Source: Bacteroidota bacterium
Lineage (GTDB): Bacteria; Bacteroidota; Rhodothermia; Rhodothermales; Rubricoccaceae
Length of the DNA: 5,593 bases
Direction: 5' to 3'
Assembly (NCBI GenBank): GCA_022564455.1
Contig: JADFLK010000166.1
Span: forward strand, 1-5,593
Notes under the pieces: generated by a model
Told to the model about the DNA's origin: nothing
The model's input: only the letters and a program-made list of their open reading frames with translations
Database searches by the model: none
Part shown: positions 5,487 to 5,593 of the stretch, one piece after another
Layout: every line of letters begins with the position of its first letter
Numbering within the stretch: position 1 is the first letter of the stretch
Position numbers and translations under genes: made by a program

Positions 5487-5593
5487 GGGAGTTTCGTAAT
5501 GAACCGCAACGAAACCCCTCCCACTGCTACGCAGGGTACTCCCCTTGTATGTTACAACCGAGGGTTGTTTTGACCCTCCGAGCCTGTCGGCGG
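5487..5593. repeat. Cluster of further inverted repeats running to the window edge
   Basis: No plausible gene is present here. Four hairpins follow one another: GTTTCGT 5491-5497 with ACGAAAC 5509-5515, extended by GGGA 5487-5490 and TCCC 5519-5522; CTGC 5524-5527 with GCAG 5531-5534; ACAACC 5554-5559 with GGTTGT 5563-5568, followed by TTT and so weakly terminator-like; and CCGA 5578-5581 with TCGG 5587-5590. The G/C blocks resemble degenerate members of the same intergenic repeat class, and the series appears to continue past the edge. Confidence 0.45.

Overview
The window most likely comes from a free-living Gram-negative bacterium of the Bacteroidota, probably near the Rhodothermia. This is an inference and was not tested by a search. 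It rests on four things: GC-rich third codon positions, starts that mostly lack a Shine-Dalgarno sequence, a signal peptide ending in L-L-A/Q, and a SpmA/SpmB pair with no sporulation genes in view. The intergenic spaces also carry G/C-rich palindromic repeats.

Layout, left to right. At the left edge (1-430, minus strand) is the N-terminal part of a secreted beta-rich protein, cut by the window. A 276-base divergent spacer (431-706) separates it from uvrC (707-2614, plus strand), the nuclease subunit of nucleotide excision repair, which is complete with all its domains. A small exported or membrane-anchored hypothetical protein may follow (2733-2963). A very strong intrinsic terminator (3020-3060) closes this unit.

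Next comes a minus-strand gene that an ordinary ORF search would miss. It is a DUF559-type (Vsr-like, PD-(D/E)XK) endonuclease gene at 3154-3519, complete except for one in-frame TAA at codon 36. It sits between two direct copies of a palindromic repeat (3114-3167 and 3571-3639). The whole block is bracketed by a 19-base direct repeat with one mismatch (3050-3068 and 3691-3709), whose left copy is the right arm and T-rich tail of the terminator. This cassette is the most interesting part of the window: it looks like a decaying nuclease-plus-palindrome element.

The right half holds a tight two-gene operon, spmA-spmB (3751-5296, plus strand), encoding two Gate/nucleoside-recognition membrane proteins. 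SpmA carries an insertion of about 110 residues after its first membrane helix, absent from the Bacillus protein as I recall it. The operon ends in an intrinsic terminator (5326-5358). The last 235 bases are a chain of palindromic repeats, one of which shares its end sequences with the repeat upstream of the DUF559 gene. I saw no tRNA, rRNA, CRISPR array or recognisable insertion sequence.
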